Notes under the pieces: generated by a model
Told to the model about the DNA's origin: nothing
The model's database searches: none
Seen by the model: the letters and a program-made list of their open reading frames with translations, nothing else
Shown: positions 17,133 to 26,046 of the stretch, one piece after another
Layout: each line of letters begins with the position of its first letter
Position numbering within the stretch: position 1 is the stretch's first letter
DNA from: Pseudochelatococcus lubricantis
GTDB lineage: Bacteria > Pseudomonadota > Alphaproteobacteria > Rhizobiales > Beijerinckiaceae
NCBI RefSeq assembly: GCF_011762225.1
Contig: NZ_JAASQI010000002.1
Coordinates: forward strand, 124,001 to 188,000
DNA: 64,000 nt
Direction: 5' to 3'
Program-made: the position numbers and the translations under genes

Positions 17133-18143
17133 ATGAACGCGCCCCCCGGCCGGCCCAACTTCGTCACCGCTCAACATGTCGCCGAACGTGCCGGCGTCTC
17201 GCGCTCCGCCGTCTCGCGGGCCTTCACGCCCGGCGCGAGCATCGCCTCGGAAACGCGCGAGAAGGTGATGCGCGCCGCGGAGGAGCTTGGCTATCAGGTC
17301 AACGATCTCGCACGCGGCCTGCTCGCGAACCGCAGCCGGCTGGTGGGCATGGTGGTGACGGGTATGGAGGTCGGCTTCCGTGCACATCTCACTGCGGCGT
17401 TGTCGAAGGCGCTGATCGCGCGTGGCAGCATCCCGCTGCTCATCAACACCGGGCGCACGGAAGAGGAGATGGCGGCGGCGCAGAGAATCCTCTTCGGCCA
17501 CCGGGCGGAGGCGATCGTGGTGCTCTCCGGCTCGCCGCCCGCGAGCTTCATCGATATCGCGCGCCGCAACGGCCAGCCGATCATCGTCATCGGCCGCTCG
17601 GAGCCCGATGCCGACCATGTGCAGATCGACAACGACGGCGCCGCGCGGGAGGCGGCGCGGCTGTTCGTGCGGCGCGGCTTCTCGCGGCTGGCGGTGGCGG
17701 GCTCGCTGTCGCGCACGCCCAACCTGCTGGAGCGCGAGCGTGCCTTCGCCGACGAGGCACGCCGGGCGGGCGCGCACGTCGCCGTCGTCCACGGCCGCGA
17801 TTCAACCTATGCGGGCGGCGTCGACGCGGGGGAGGTGCTGTTCAGCGCCGAAGGGGTGCAGGCGGTGTTCTGCGTCAACGATCTGATGGCGCTTGGCCTC
17901 ATCGACCACGCCCGCCGGGTGGGGCTCGCCGTGCCGGGCGACCTCGCCGTGATCGGCTTCGACGACCTGCCGGAGGCCGCGTGGGGAAACTACGAACTCA
18001 CCACCTTCCGGCAGGATCCGGCCGCGATGGCGCTGGCCGCCGTGGAACTGCTGGAGCGGCGGCAGGCCGACCCCGCCTGCGCCCCCGCGCGCTCGAAACT
18101 CACGGCGCCGCTCGTGGTGCGGACGAGCTTTTCGCCTGCCTGA
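17133..18143 (+). CDS. LacI-family transcriptional regulator
   Basis: The product has 336 residues. A LacI-type helix-turn-helix lies near residues 10-31 (VTAQHVAERAGVSRSAVSRAF), then a hinge helix (ELGYQVNDLARGL), then a two-lobed sugar-binding-protein-like sensor domain ending with CVNDLMALGLIDHARR and VIGFDDLPEA. An ATG at 17115 is also in frame; 17133 has the better purine-rich leader. It follows the ABC importer by 75 bases on the same strand, so the effector is probably the imported compound or a product of it. Confidence 0.88.
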   Translation: MNAPPGRPNFVTAQHVAERAGVSRSAVSRAFTPGASIASETREKVMRAAEELGYQVNDLARGLLANRSRLVGMVVTGMEVGFRAHLTAALSKALIARGSIPLLINTGRTEEEMAAAQRILFGHRAEAIVVLSGSPPASFIDIARRNGQPIIVIGRSEPDADHVQIDNDGAAREAARLFVRRGFSRLAVAGSLSRTPNLLERERAFADEARRAGAHVAVVHGRDSTYAGGVDAGEVLFSAEGVQAVFCVNDLMALGLIDHARRVGLAVPGDLAVIGFDDLPEAAWGNYELTTFRQDPAAMALAAVELLERRQADPACAPARSKLTAPLVVRTSFSPA

Positions 18144-18163
18144 GCCCAGTGCCCCACCGTCGT

Positions 18164-18208
18164 CGTCAGGCTGCTTGTCGTCAGGCTGCTTGTCGTCAGG
18201 CTGCCTGG
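18164..18208. repeat. Three 15-base tandem repeats over the hemN stop
   Basis: CGTCAGGCTGCTTGT is repeated perfectly at 18164-18178 and 18179-18193; a third copy at 18194-18208 differs at two bases. The array straddles the hemN stop codon (18196-18198). No longer spacer or further copies exist, so this is a short tandem array, not CRISPR. Confidence 0.9.
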
Positions 18209-19548
18209 CCGTGGGTGCGTCCGGAACCGCCGAGATAGGCGTCGAAGCAGGCAGCGACGGCGCGGACGATGAAGCGGTGGTCCTGGCGCACACGGACGAC
18301 GCCGGCGTCGATCTCCACGATGCCGTCGTCGCGCAGGGCGTCCAGCCGCGTGTTGCCGTGCATGAGGAATTCCGTATCGATATTGTGCGCGCGGCCGACG
18401 GCGGCGAGGTCCACGGCGAAGTCACACATCAGCCGTTCGATGACGGCGGCGCGCAGCCGGTCCTCGTCTGTCAGGCGATAGCCTTTCGCTGTGGCGAAGG
18501 CGCCCGCCGCGACGCGCGCCGCATAGCTGCCCGTCGGTACCTCGTTCTGCACGAAGCCCTGCGGCATCTGGCCGATGGCGGAGGCGCCGAGGCCGATCAG
18601 GGCCTCGCTCGTGTCGGTGGTGTAGCCTTGGAAGTTGCGCCGCAGCCGTCCCGCGGCCGCGGCGAGCGCCAGCGGATCGTGGGGCAGGGCGTAATGGTCG
18701 AGGCCGATGCGTGTGTAGCCGGCGGCGGTGAGCGTCTCGGCGATGGCCTCGGCCTGCGCGTCCCGCTCGTGCGCGCCGGGCAGGGCGCTTTCGTCGATCA
18801 GCCGCTGGTGCTTTTTGAACGACGGCACGTGGGCGTAGCCGAACACCGCGAGCCGGTCCGGCCGCATGGCGACGGCCTCGCGCGCGGTGTCGACGCAGGA
18901 GCGTTCGGTCTGGTGCGGCAGGCCGTAGATCAGGTCGACGTTGATGCCGGTGACGCCGGCCGCCCGCAGATCCGCCATCGCCTCCGCCGTCCGCGCGGCG
19001 CTTTGCAGGCGGTTGATGGCCCGCTGCACCTTCTCGTCGAAACTCTGCACGCCGAGGCTGGCGCGGCGCACGCCCCCCTCCCCAAGGGCGAAGGCCATGT
19101 CGCGTGTCAGGGTGCGCGGGTCGATCTCGATGGCGATGGCGGTATCGGCATGGAAGGCGAGATGCCGGCGCAGCCAGTCCATGAGGGAAAGGAAGGCATC
19201 GGGCGACATGATGGTGGGCGTGCCGCCGCCGAAATGCACATCGTCGATGACCGCGCGGTCGCCGGCGCGTGCCGCGACGAGGCGCACTTCCTCATGCAGA
19301 ACCGCCAGATATTCCTCGATCGGATGGTCGCGCAGCGTGATGCTGGTGTGGCAGCCGCAATACCAGCACATCGCCCGGCAGAAGGGGATGTGCAGATAAA
19401 GCGCGGTGCGGATGCCCGGCGCAAGCGAGGCGAGCCACTCGCCATAACGCCGCGCGTCGACGGCGGGGGAGAACAGCGGCGCCGTCGGGTAGCTGGTGTA
19501 TCGCGGCAGACGGGCCGCGCCATATTTCTCCAGCATCGACGTTTGCAT
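18196..19548 (-). CDS. hemN: Oxygen-independent coproporphyrinogen III oxidase
   Basis: The product has 450 residues. The radical-SAM cluster motif is at C57, C61 and C64 (CRAMCWYC) with the adjacent C66 seen in true HemN. Also visible are the YTSYPTAP N-terminal motif, the SAM-binding GGGTPT, and the C-terminal HemN domain. It decarboxylates coproporphyrinogen III without oxygen in heme synthesis. ATG 19548 is chosen because GGAGAG lies 7 bases upstream; ATG 19563 is a poorer alternative. The C-terminus ends within a short tandem repeat array. Together with the high-affinity quinol oxidase it suggests growth at varying oxygen. Confidence 0.94.
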   Translation of the reverse strand: MQTSMLEKYGAARLPRYTSYPTAPLFSPAVDARRYGEWLASLAPGIRTALYLHIPFCRAMCWYCGCHTSITLRDHPIEEYLAVLHEEVRLVAARAGDRAVIDDVHFGGGTPTIMSPDAFLSLMDWLRRHLAFHADTAIAIEIDPRTLTRDMAFALGEGGVRRASLGVQSFDEKVQRAINRLQSAARTAEAMADLRAAGVTGINVDLIYGLPHQTERSCVDTAREAVAMRPDRLAVFGYAHVPSFKKHQRLIDESALPGAHERDAQAEAIAETLTAAGYTRIGLDHYALPHDPLALAAAAGRLRRNFQGYTTDTSEALIGLGASAIGQMPQGFVQNEVPTGSYAARVAAGAFATAKGYRLTDEDRLRAAVIERLMCDFAVDLAAVGRAHNIDTEFLMHGNTRLDALRDDGIVEIDAGVVRVRQDHRFIVRAVAACFDAYLGGSGRTHGQAA

Positions 19549-19667
19549 GAAACTCTCCACCATTACACTTGACCGATCCGTTCACATAGCCGGATACAGC
19601 GGAGGTTTCCTTGAGCAAAGCCAAGGAAGCGCCGGGCGGAACGGGCCGCCCGGTGCTCAAGCCCGGC

Positions 19668-21176
19668 TCAGGCGCCGGCGGGCGCCGAGACGAGCGCGGG
19701 GCCGGGTTCCGGCGCCGGCTCTTGCCGCGTCAGCACGCGGGCGCGGATGCGCTCGCCAGTGGCCGGGTCGATGCTGGCCCAGTACCACAGGAAGCGTTCC
19801 TTCACCGGATCGCGCGTCAGCGCGTTGTACTGGCCGACCAGCGTGTCGACGAGGCGGTCGCGCTGCTCGGCCGTGAACACGTCGCGGACCAACGCGCCGG
19901 CCTGACCGAAATCGTCGTCGTCACGGCGCAGCGTGTAGGCGGCGCGCACGAGCGCCCCGTCCGCCTGCCAGCCAGGCCCCTCCGCAGCGCGGGCCGGATC
20001 GGCCTGCGGCCCGCCGAGCGAGTTGGGGGCATAGACGGGATGTCCGGCTTCGGCGAAGGTGTGGCGCAGATGGCCATCCTTGGCGTAGCTGTGCACGGGC
20101 GCCTTGGGGCGGTTGACGGGCAGCTCGTTGTAATTGGCGCCGATGCGGTAGCGGTGGGCGTCCGCGTAGGAGAACACGCGCGCCAGCAGCATCTTGTCGG
20201 GGCTGACATCGACGCCGGGCACGAGGTTCGAGGGTTCGAAGGCGGCCTGCTCGATCTGCGCGAAATAGTTCTCGGGATTGCGGTTGAGCACGAATTCGCC
20301 CACCGGGATCAGCGGATAGTCGGCGTGCGGCCAGATCTTCGTGAGATCGAACGGGTTGAAGCGGTAGGTCTTCGCGTCCTCATAGGGCATGATCTGCACC
20401 GAGACGCGCCAGCCGGGATAGTCGCCCCGCGCGATGGCCTCGTGGAGGTCGCGCAGGTAATAGTCGGAATCGATGCCGGCGATCTTCTCGGCCTCGTTGC
20501 CGGTGATGTTGCGCTCGCCCTGCCGGTTGTGGAAGTGGTACTTCACCCAGAAGCGCTCGCCAGCCGCGTTGATCCACTGGTAGGTATGCGAGCCGTAGCC
20601 GTTGAGATGGCGCCAGGAATAGGGCAGGCCGCGGTCACCCATGAGGTATGTGACCTGGTGCGCGCTCTCCGGCGACAGGGTCCAGAAGTCCCACTGCATG
20701 TCGGCGTCGCGCAGGTGGGTGTGCGGCAGGCGTTTCTGCGAGCGGATGAAGTCCGGAAACTTGATGCCGTCGCGGATGAAGAACACCGGCGTGTTGTTGC
20801 CGACGATGTCGTAATTGCCTTCCGTCGTGTAGAACTTCAGCGCGAAGCCGCGCACGTCGCGCCAGGTGTCGGGCGAGCCGAGTTCGCCCGCCACCGACGA
20901 GAAACGGATCAGCAGGTCGGTCTCGACGCCGGGCTGGAACAGGGCGGCGCGCGTATAGCGGGAAATGTCCTCGGTGATCTTCAGCACGCCGAAAGCGCCG
21001 CCGCCCTTGGCATGCACGACGCGCTCAGGCACCCGCTCGCGGTTGAACTGGGCAAGTTTTTCAAGGAGATAGACATCATGCAGCAGGACGGGCCCGTCCG
21101 GGCCCACGGTGCGCGAGTGCTCGTCGGAAGCAACCGGCGCGCCCGCCGTCGTGGTGGTGAACTTGTGATCAGTCAT
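19668..21176 (-). CDS. katA: Monofunctional heme catalase, small-subunit type
   Basis: The product has 502 residues, the size of small-subunit (clade 3) catalases. Catalytic His is H55 in RVVHAKGGG, the distal asparagine lies in [12 protein letters not shown] (about residues 125-135), and the heme-ligating tyrosine is in [14 protein letters not shown]. It dismutates hydrogen peroxide in the cytoplasm. It is a single gene between hemN and a GntR regulator; no catalase chaperone follows. The oxyR gene lies 34 kb away in this window and may control it. Confidence 0.95.
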   Translation of the reverse strand: MTDHKFTTTTAGAPVASDEHSRTVGPDGPVLLHDVYLLEKLAQFNRERVPERVVHAKGGGAFGVLKITEDISRYTRAALFQPGVETDLLIRFSSVAGELGSPDTWRDVRGFALKFYTTEGNYDIVGNNTPVFFIRDGIKFPDFIRSQKRLPHTHLRDADMQWDFWTLSPESAHQVTYLMGDRGLPYSWRHLNGYGSHTYQWINAAGERFWVKYHFHNRQGERNITGNEAEKIAGIDSDYYLRDLHEAIARGDYPGWRVSVQIMPYEDAKTYRFNPFDLTKIWPHADYPLIPVGEFVLNRNPENYFAQIEQAAFEPSNLVPGVDVSPDKMLLARVFSYADAHRYRIGANYNELPVNRPKAPVHSYAKDGHLRHTFAEAGHPVYAPNSLGGPQADPARAAEGPGWQADGALVRAAYTLRRDDDDFGQAGALVRDVFTAEQRDRLVDTLVGQYNALTRDPVKERFLWYWASIDPATGERIRARVLTRQEPAPEPGPALVSAPAGA

Positions 21177-21279
21177 CGATACAGGCCTTTCACGTTCAGT
21201 TCGTCCGGGGGAAGGAATTTTTCGTCTGCCGTGGAAGCGTGGTGAGCCGCCATTCGGGCGACGATATCGTTTCAGATTA

Positions 21280-21295
21280 ATTCTAGTTCCAGAAT
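21280..21295. promoter_or_regulatory. Inverted repeat in the katA upstream region
   Basis: ATTCT (21280-21284) and AGAAT (21291-21295) are separated by six bases, about 100 bases before the katA start, in a locally AT-rich stretch. It could be a regulator site but does not fit the full OxyR pattern. Confidence 0.3.
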
Positions 21296-21379
21296 AGACA
21301 ACCCGTAAATGCGGCTTTCCGCGCAGCCGGGTGCGCCGCGTTACACGGAAGGGGCAATGTCAGGACGGGGATGGAACGC

Positions 21380-22057
21380 TCAGGCGTCCGTCAGCCGTTC
21401 GCCGGCTGTGCGCAGGTGGGCGCGCATGGCGGTCTCCGCCGCCTGCGGATCGCGCGCCTCCAGGGCGGCGACGATGTCGTCGTGCTGGCGCAGGAGTTCC
21501 TCGCGCAGCGCGAGGGAGAAGGTTATTTCGCGGGCGCTGAGCCACGCATCTTCGGCGCGCACGCCATTGACGAGTTCGAACACCCCCCGCAGCAGTTCGT
21601 TGCGCACCGACTGCGCGATGGCCGCGTGGAAGGCGCTGTCGAAACGTTCGTACTGGCTGCCCGTCCGGGCGTCACGGGCGCGGGCGACAAGTTGCTTCAG
21701 GCGCTCGATATCGGCGGGAGTGGCGCGGGTGGCGGCAAGGCGCGCGAGCATCGGCTCGATTTCGAGGCGCGCCTCGACGATGTCCCGCGGGCTGGTGTGC
21801 GAGGCGAGCGCGCCGCGGCCCGCGCCGGGGGCGCGGGTGGGACTGAGGAACGTGCCCTGTCCCTGCCGGCGGTACACCAGCCCTTCCGCCTCCAGTTCCG
21901 CCAGCACCGCGCGCACCATGCGCCGGCCGACGCCGAAACGCGCCATCAGGGCACGCTCCGGCAACAGGCGCCCGGCGCGGATGACCTCGCCCTCGCCGGC
22001 CTCGATGGCCATGCGCAGGCTCGCCCGCACGCAGGCCGGGTCACTGGAAGAGGTCAT
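21380..22057 (-). CDS. GntR-family (FCD/FadR subfamily) transcriptional regulator
   Basis: The product has 225 residues from ATG 22057. A winged helix-turn-helix covers about residues 5-75 (RLLPERALMARFGVGRRMVRAVLAELEAEGLV ... RQGQGTF), followed by an FCD effector domain with metal-ligand-like residues in RFDSAFHAAIA and HDDIVAALEARD. The start lies 17 bases inside the 3' end of the TauE/SafE gene, indicating a common transcript. It probably responds to an organic acid handled with the exporter. Confidence 0.85.
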   Translation of the reverse strand: MTSSSDPACVRASLRMAIEAGEGEVIRAGRLLPERALMARFGVGRRMVRAVLAELEAEGLVYRRQGQGTFLSPTRAPGAGRGALASHTSPRDIVEARLEIEPMLARLAATRATPADIERLKQLVARARDARTGSQYERFDSAFHAAIAQSVRNELLRGVFELVNGVRAEDAWLSAREITFSLALREELLRQHDDIVAALEARDPQAAETAMRAHLRTAGERLTDA

Positions 22058-22877
22058 AGAACATCCGCGCCGAGGTGATGGCCAGGAACACGGCAAAGCA
22101 GCGCTGCAGCGCCCGGCGCGGGATGGTGTGGGCGAGCCGCGCCCCCACCGGCGCCATCGCCATCGTCAGCGGCACCAGCACCAGCGCACCCACCCAGTTG
22201 AGATAACCCAGCGAGAAGGGCGGCAGGCCCGCGACGCCGATGCCCGAAGCGATATAGGTGAGCGTGCCGGGAATGGCGATGACGAAGCCGATGGCGGACG
22301 CGGTGCCCACGGCCTTGCGGATATCGTAGCCCATGGCTGTGAGGATAGGCACGCTGAGCGAGCCGCCGCCGATGCCCATCAGCGCGGAGATGAGGCCGAC
22401 GAACGCGCCCGATGCCCACTTGACGAAAACATTCGGGAAATCGTCATAGAGTTTCGTGCCGGCGCCGCTGAAGGTCATCTGGAGGGCGACGAGCAACGCC
22501 ACCGTGGCGAACACGATGCTGAGCACGCGCCCGTCGACACGGCCGCCTATCAGCGCGCCCGCCACGACGCCGATGGCGATGGGCAGGCTCCAGCTCTTCA
22601 GCAAGGGCACGTCGACCGCGCCCCGGGCATAATGGCTTTTCACCGACACGGCGGAGGTGGCGATGATCGTCGCCAGCGAGGTGGCGACCGCGATCTTCAT
22701 GCGCAGCGTCTCGGCGATACCTACGGCGGAAAAGATGTGGTAGAGCACCGGCACGATGACGATGCCGCCGCCGACGCCCAGCAGACCGGCGATCAGCCCG
22801 CCCAGCAGCCCGGCGACCGCGATCGACACGACCCAGAAGAGATACTGGGACGTATCGCCCCCCAACAGTTCAGGCAC
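22041..22877 (-). CDS. TauE/SafE-family membrane exporter
   Basis: The product has 278 residues and about eight hydrophobic helices with two repeats of the family's glycine-rich motif, GGLIAGLLGVGGGIVIVPVL near the N-terminus and SALMGIGGGSLSVPIL in the middle. Family members export sulfite, sulfoacetate or similar small anions. The GTG at 22877 is preceded by GGAGAAG seven bases upstream; an in-frame TTG at 22943 would add a polar leader without a ribosome site. It overlaps the GntR gene downstream. The substrate is unknown. Confidence 0.85.
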   Translation of the reverse strand: MPELLGGDTSQYLFWVVSIAVAGLLGGLIAGLLGVGGGIVIVPVLYHIFSAVGIAETLRMKIAVATSLATIIATSAVSVKSHYARGAVDVPLLKSWSLPIAIGVVAGALIGGRVDGRVLSIVFATVALLVALQMTFSGAGTKLYDDFPNVFVKWASGAFVGLISALMGIGGGSLSVPILTAMGYDIRKAVGTASAIGFVIAIPGTLTYIASGIGVAGLPPFSLGYLNWVGALVLVPLTMAMAPVGARLAHTIPRRALQRCFAVFLAITSARMFYDLFQ

Positions 22878-22944
22878 GGCGCTTCTCCGGATTGGCGAAG
22901 GCACCGCACTTTCCCGTGACGATGCGGACAGCGTGCCTCGCAAG

Positions 22945-22976
22945 GAACCAATGCAGTCTTGATACGATATTGGTTC
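22945..22976. promoter_or_regulatory. GAACCAAT/ATTGGTTC inverted repeat before the TauE/SafE gene
   Basis: GAACCAAT (22945-22952) and ATTGGTTC (22969-22976) are exact reverse complements separated by 16 bases. TGGT/ACCA arms are characteristic of FCD-type GntR operators, so autoregulation by the downstream GntR gene is plausible. Confidence 0.5.
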
Positions 22977-23124
22977 GGTAACGCAAAAGGAAAAAACCGA
23001 CGGTACGTTTCACCGTGCGCGATCTGTCATCGGGCAGGCTGGAATCTGTCCTGTTTACGTTGAAAGAGGATAGCTCCTCGATTCCTTATTTTGAGCGAAT
23101 TCTGATCGGAAATCGCTCTATCAA

Positions 23125-23148
23125 ACCAATAAGCAATTGGTCTCAACC
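23125..23148. promoter_or_regulatory. Second ACCAAT/ATTGGT inverted repeat
   Basis: ACCAAT (23125-23130) and ATTGGT (23136-23141) flank AAGCA. The right arm is immediately reused in TGGT-CTCA-ACCA (to 23148). It is 90 bases before trhO. Confidence 0.45.
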
Positions 23149-23238
23149 AGAAATGGCACGGAGACCACCGCCGCTTGACCGCATGCGGGCATTGCAGGAG
23201 AAGAACGGTTTGTTACCCGATTCCCCGCCGGACGAGAT

Positions 23239-24270
23239 ATGACCGCTTCCGCTTCCGCCGCCGAACCGTTCAAGGTGATGGCGCTCTACAAATTCGCCGA
23301 TCTGCCCGACGCGGCCGCGATCCGGCCCGTGCTCGCGGCGTTCTGCTGCGCGCGGCGCATCAGGGGCACGCTCATTCTCGCGCCGGAGGGCATCAACGGC
23401 ACCGTCGCCGGCACGCCGGACGCCATCGCCGACCTGCATCGGTATCTGCTTGCGGAAGGGCCTTTCGACACGCGGCTTGCGGGGGCGGAGATCAAGTTCT
23501 CCCACGCACGTGAAATGCCGTTCCTGCGCATGAAGGTGCGGCTCAAGCCCGAGATCGTCACCCTGCGCGCGCCGGAGGCCAACCCGGCGAGGATCGTCGG
23601 CACGTATGTCGCGCCCGATCAATGGAATGCGCTGATCGCGCGCAACGACGTCGTGGTGGTGGATACGCGCAACGATTACGAGGTCGGGCTCGGCACCTTC
23701 CGCCGCGCGCTCGATCCCGGGACGCGCACCTTCACGGAGTTCAAGGATTTCGTCGCGCGGGAACTTGATCCGGCGCGCGACCGCAAGGTCGCCATGTTCT
23801 GCACCGGCGGCATTCGCTGCGAGAAGGCCTCCGCCTATCTGCTGGCGCAGGGGTTTGAGGAGGTGTTCCACCTCAAGGGCGGTATTCTCGCCTATCTGGA
23901 ACAGGTGCCGGCCGAGCGCAGCCGCTTCGACGGCGAGTGCTTCGTCTTCGACGAGCGTGTCTCCGTCGGCCATGGGCTGGTAGAAGGCGAGGCGAGCCTC
24001 TGCCGCGCCTGCCGTCATCCGCTCACTGCGATGGAGTGCGCTGATCCCGCCTTTGTCGAGGGTGTTTCCTGCCCGCATTGCGCGGGCGATGCCGCGCGTG
24101 AACGCACCCTGAAGCAGGCGCGCGTCGCGGAACGGCAAAGGCAGGTGGAACTCGCGCGGGCACGCGGCCTCGCCCATCTCGGCGACGACGCCACCCGCAC
24201 GGCGCAGGAGCAGAAATGCAGAAAGCAGGCCCGCAAGGAGGCCTCCCGCCAACGTCAGTCCGGGCAGTAG
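23239..24270 (+). CDS. trhO: tRNA uridine(34) hydroxylase TrhO (rhodanese-fold)
   Basis: The product has 343 residues. The N-terminal ferredoxin-like domain carries GTLILAPEGINGTVAG, and the central rhodanese domain has the active Cys C188 in FCTGGIRCEKAS. The C-terminal part has paired CxxC motifs (CRAC...CPHC) and a basic helical tail. TrhO hydroxylates U34 of certain tRNAs using oxygen, the first step toward 5-methoxyuridine-type modification. It stands alone and converges on lldP. Confidence 0.92.
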   Translation: MTASASAAEPFKVMALYKFADLPDAAAIRPVLAAFCCARRIRGTLILAPEGINGTVAGTPDAIADLHRYLLAEGPFDTRLAGAEIKFSHAREMPFLRMKVRLKPEIVTLRAPEANPARIVGTYVAPDQWNALIARNDVVVVDTRNDYEVGLGTFRRALDPGTRTFTEFKDFVARELDPARDRKVAMFCTGGIRCEKASAYLLAQGFEEVFHLKGGILAYLEQVPAERSRFDGECFVFDERVSVGHGLVEGEASLCRACRHPLTAMECADPAFVEGVSCPHCAGDAARERTLKQARVAERQRQVELARARGLAHLGDDATRTAQEQKCRKQARKEASRQRQSGQ

Positions 24271-24273
24271 CAA

Positions 24274-24300
24274 GATATATATAGAGAGAGAGAGGAGAGG
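24274..24300. repeat. TA/GA microsatellite
   Basis: A run of alternating TA then GA dinucleotides (ATATATATAGAGAGAGAGAG) lies between trhO and lldP, next to a hairpin. Such simple repeats are uncommon in this otherwise GC-rich window. Confidence 0.8.
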
Positions 24301-24320
24301 CGGGAGCGTGATGCTCCCGC
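24300..24320 (-). terminator. Hairpin between convergent trhO and lldP
   Basis: GCGGGAGC (24300-24307) pairs perfectly with GCTCCCGC (24313-24320) around GTGAT. Lying between the two stop codons, it likely ends both transcripts, although neither side has a clean T run. Confidence 0.55.
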
Positions 24321-24333
24321 CGCCCGCATCGGC

Positions 24334-26046
24334 TTACTTGACGACCATGTGGGTGAACGGCGCCACATAAGCCTGCAGCATGACGAGAAGGCCGACGAGC
24401 ACCGCAAGCGCGATGGAGTGGAAGAACACGTAGCGCAGGATCGGGCCCTCGCCGTCCTTCCAGCCCGTCGCGGTCGAGGCGACAACGATGGACTGCGCGT
24501 CGATCATCTTGCCCATCACGCCGCCCGACGAGTTGGCGGAGGCCATCAGTATCGGCGAGAGGCCGAGCTGCTGCGAGGTGATCTTCTGCAGGCCGCCGAA
24601 CAGCACGTTCGAGGCCGTGTCCGAGCCCGTAAGCGCCACGCCGAGCCAGCCGAGCAGCGTGCCGAACAACGGGTAGAGAACGCCCGTGTGTGCGAAGGCG
24701 AGGCCGAGCGTCGCATCGAGGCCCGAATAGCGGGTGAGGTAACCGAGCCCCAGCATCAACGCGATGGTCGCCAGCGAGAAGCGCACGCGCCAGATCGTCT
24801 TGCCGTAAAGCTCGACGAGCTTCAGCGGCCCGTATCCCATCAGCAACCCGCCGATGATCGCCGCTGCCAGAATGCCCGTGCCGGTCATCGACAGGTAGTT
24901 CAGCACGTAGACGGCGGGCTCGGCATGCGCCTCGGCGACCACGGGCGGCACCTTCACCACCTCGTTGTGCAGGCCGGAGATCGGGATGCGGAAGGAGGAC
25001 AGGCCGTCCAGCGCCTGCTTGACGAAGGGCGTGCCCCAGAAGAAGACGAACACGGTGAGGATGCCCCACGGCAGCCAGGCCCGCACGAGCGCGGCGCGGT
25101 CGATGGTGGCCGCGGCCGCGCCACCGTTGATGCCGATCTCCTTGCGTGCCTCTTCGGCCCGGCCGGAGGCCGCGGCGGCGGAAGCGGCCTCGGCTTCCTC
25201 ACGCCCCGCGAGCGCGGTGGAGGTCCATACGCGGCGCGGCCGCCAGACCTTGAGGAAGAGCACCAGCGCCACCATGGATACGATGGCGGCGATCACGTCC
25301 ACGAGCCAGGGGCCGTGGAAATTCGAGACCAGGAATTGCGGAATGGCGAAGGATACGCCGCAGACGAGAATGGCGGGCCAGATCTCGGCCATGCCCCGGA
25401 AGCCGGCGAAGGCCCAGATGAGCCAGAACGGCACCAGCACCGAGAAGAAGGGCAACTGCCGCCCGATCATCGCCGACAGGGAGATCAGGTCGAGCCCCGT
25501 CACCGCGGCGAGCGCGATGACCGGCGCGCCGAGCGCGCCGTAGGCGACCGGCGCCGTGTTGGCGATGAGCGCAAGGCCGGAAGCCGCGAGCGGCGAGAAG
25601 CCGAGGCCGATCAGGATGGCGCCGGTCACCGCCACTGGCGTGCCGAAGCCCGCCGCACCTTCGAAGAACGCGCCGAACGAGAACGCGATCAGCAGGAGCT
25701 GCAGGCGGCGGTCATCCGTGACGCTGGCGATGGAGCGCTGCAGGATGCGGAAGGAGCCGTTCTCCTCCGTCAGGCGGTGCAGGAAGATGATGTTGAGCAC
25801 GATCCAGCCGATGGGGGCGAGGCCATACGCCGCGCCATAGACGGCAGCGAGGCCCGCCTTCTCCGCCGGCATGCCGAAGACCAGCACGGCGATGACGAGC
25901 GCCGCCACGAGGCCGGACAACGCCGCATAATGCGCCTTCATATGCAGGAAACCCAGCCCCACGAGCATCACGGCGACCGGGATCGCAGCGAACAGGGTGG
26001 ACAGGGCCAGACTGCCTAACGGATCATAAACTTGATTCCATATCAC
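24334..26046 (-). CDS. lldP: L-lactate permease
   Basis: The product has 570 residues and about a dozen transmembrane helices. LctP-family signatures are visible: FGAFFEGAAGFGTPVAVTGA, ALIANTAPVAYGALG, and the C-terminal NSSGGVMGKMIDAQSIVVA. It imports lactate (and related 2-hydroxy acids) with protons across the inner membrane. The start is set at GTG 26046: a strong GGAGGAA lies 7 bases upstream, and the resulting MIWNQVYDPLG matches the usual LldP beginning. Longer in-frame starts run into the divergent control region. A FadR-type regulator gene is divergent upstream; no lactate dehydrogenase gene is near. Confidence 0.94.
   Translation of the reverse strand: MIWNQVYDPLGSLALSTLFAAIPVAVMLVGLGFLHMKAHYAALSGLVAALVIAVLVFGMPAEKAGLAAVYGAAYGLAPIGWIVLNIIFLHRLTEENGSFRILQRSIASVTDDRRLQLLLIAFSFGAFFEGAAGFGTPVAVTGAILIGLGFSPLAASGLALIANTAPVAYGALGAPVIALAAVTGLDLISLSAMIGRQLPFFSVLVPFWLIWAFAGFRGMAEIWPAILVCGVSFAIPQFLVSNFHGPWLVDVIAAIVSMVALVLFLKVWRPRRVWTSTALAGREEAEAASAAAASGRAEEARKEIGINGGAAAATIDRAALVRAWLPWGILTVFVFFWGTPFVKQALDGLSSFRIPISGLHNEVVKVPPVVAEAHAEPAVYVLNYLSMTGTGILAAAIIGGLLMGYGPLKLVELYGKTIWRVRFSLATIALMLGLGYLTRYSGLDATLGLAFAHTGVLYPLFGTLLGWLGVALTGSDTASNVLFGGLQKITSQQLGLSPILMASANSSGGVMGKMIDAQSIVVASTATGWKDGEGPILRYVFFHSIALAVLVGLLVMLQAYVAPFTHMVVK

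Larger units (their letters stand above)
22878..23238. other. Divergent regulatory region between the TauE/SafE and trhO genes
   Basis: This 361-base region is lower in GC than its surroundings (especially 22975-23140) and contains inverted repeats built on ATTGGT, listed separately. A 75-codon frame at 23015-23242 on the plus strand has no recognisable features and is probably not a gene. Confidence 0.6.

Noticed and set aside
18164-18208. Short direct repeats that might be a CRISPR array
   Set aside because: Repeats are head-to-tail with no spacers and no cas genes are nearby; it is a simple tandem array.
19569-19584. FNR-like box (TTGAC...GTTCA) upstream of hemN
   Set aside because: The right half does not match TCAA at the required spacing, so it is not convincing.
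21280-21295. OxyR site upstream of katA
   Set aside because: Only an ATTCT/AGAAT repeat is present; the four-element ATAG/CTAT pattern seen at ahpC is missing, so it is listed only as a weak inverted repeat.
23015-23242. 75-codon frame before trhO
   Set aside because: Lies in the AT-richer regulatory region, has no recognisable motif, and overlaps the trhO start; could be a leader peptide but nothing supports it.
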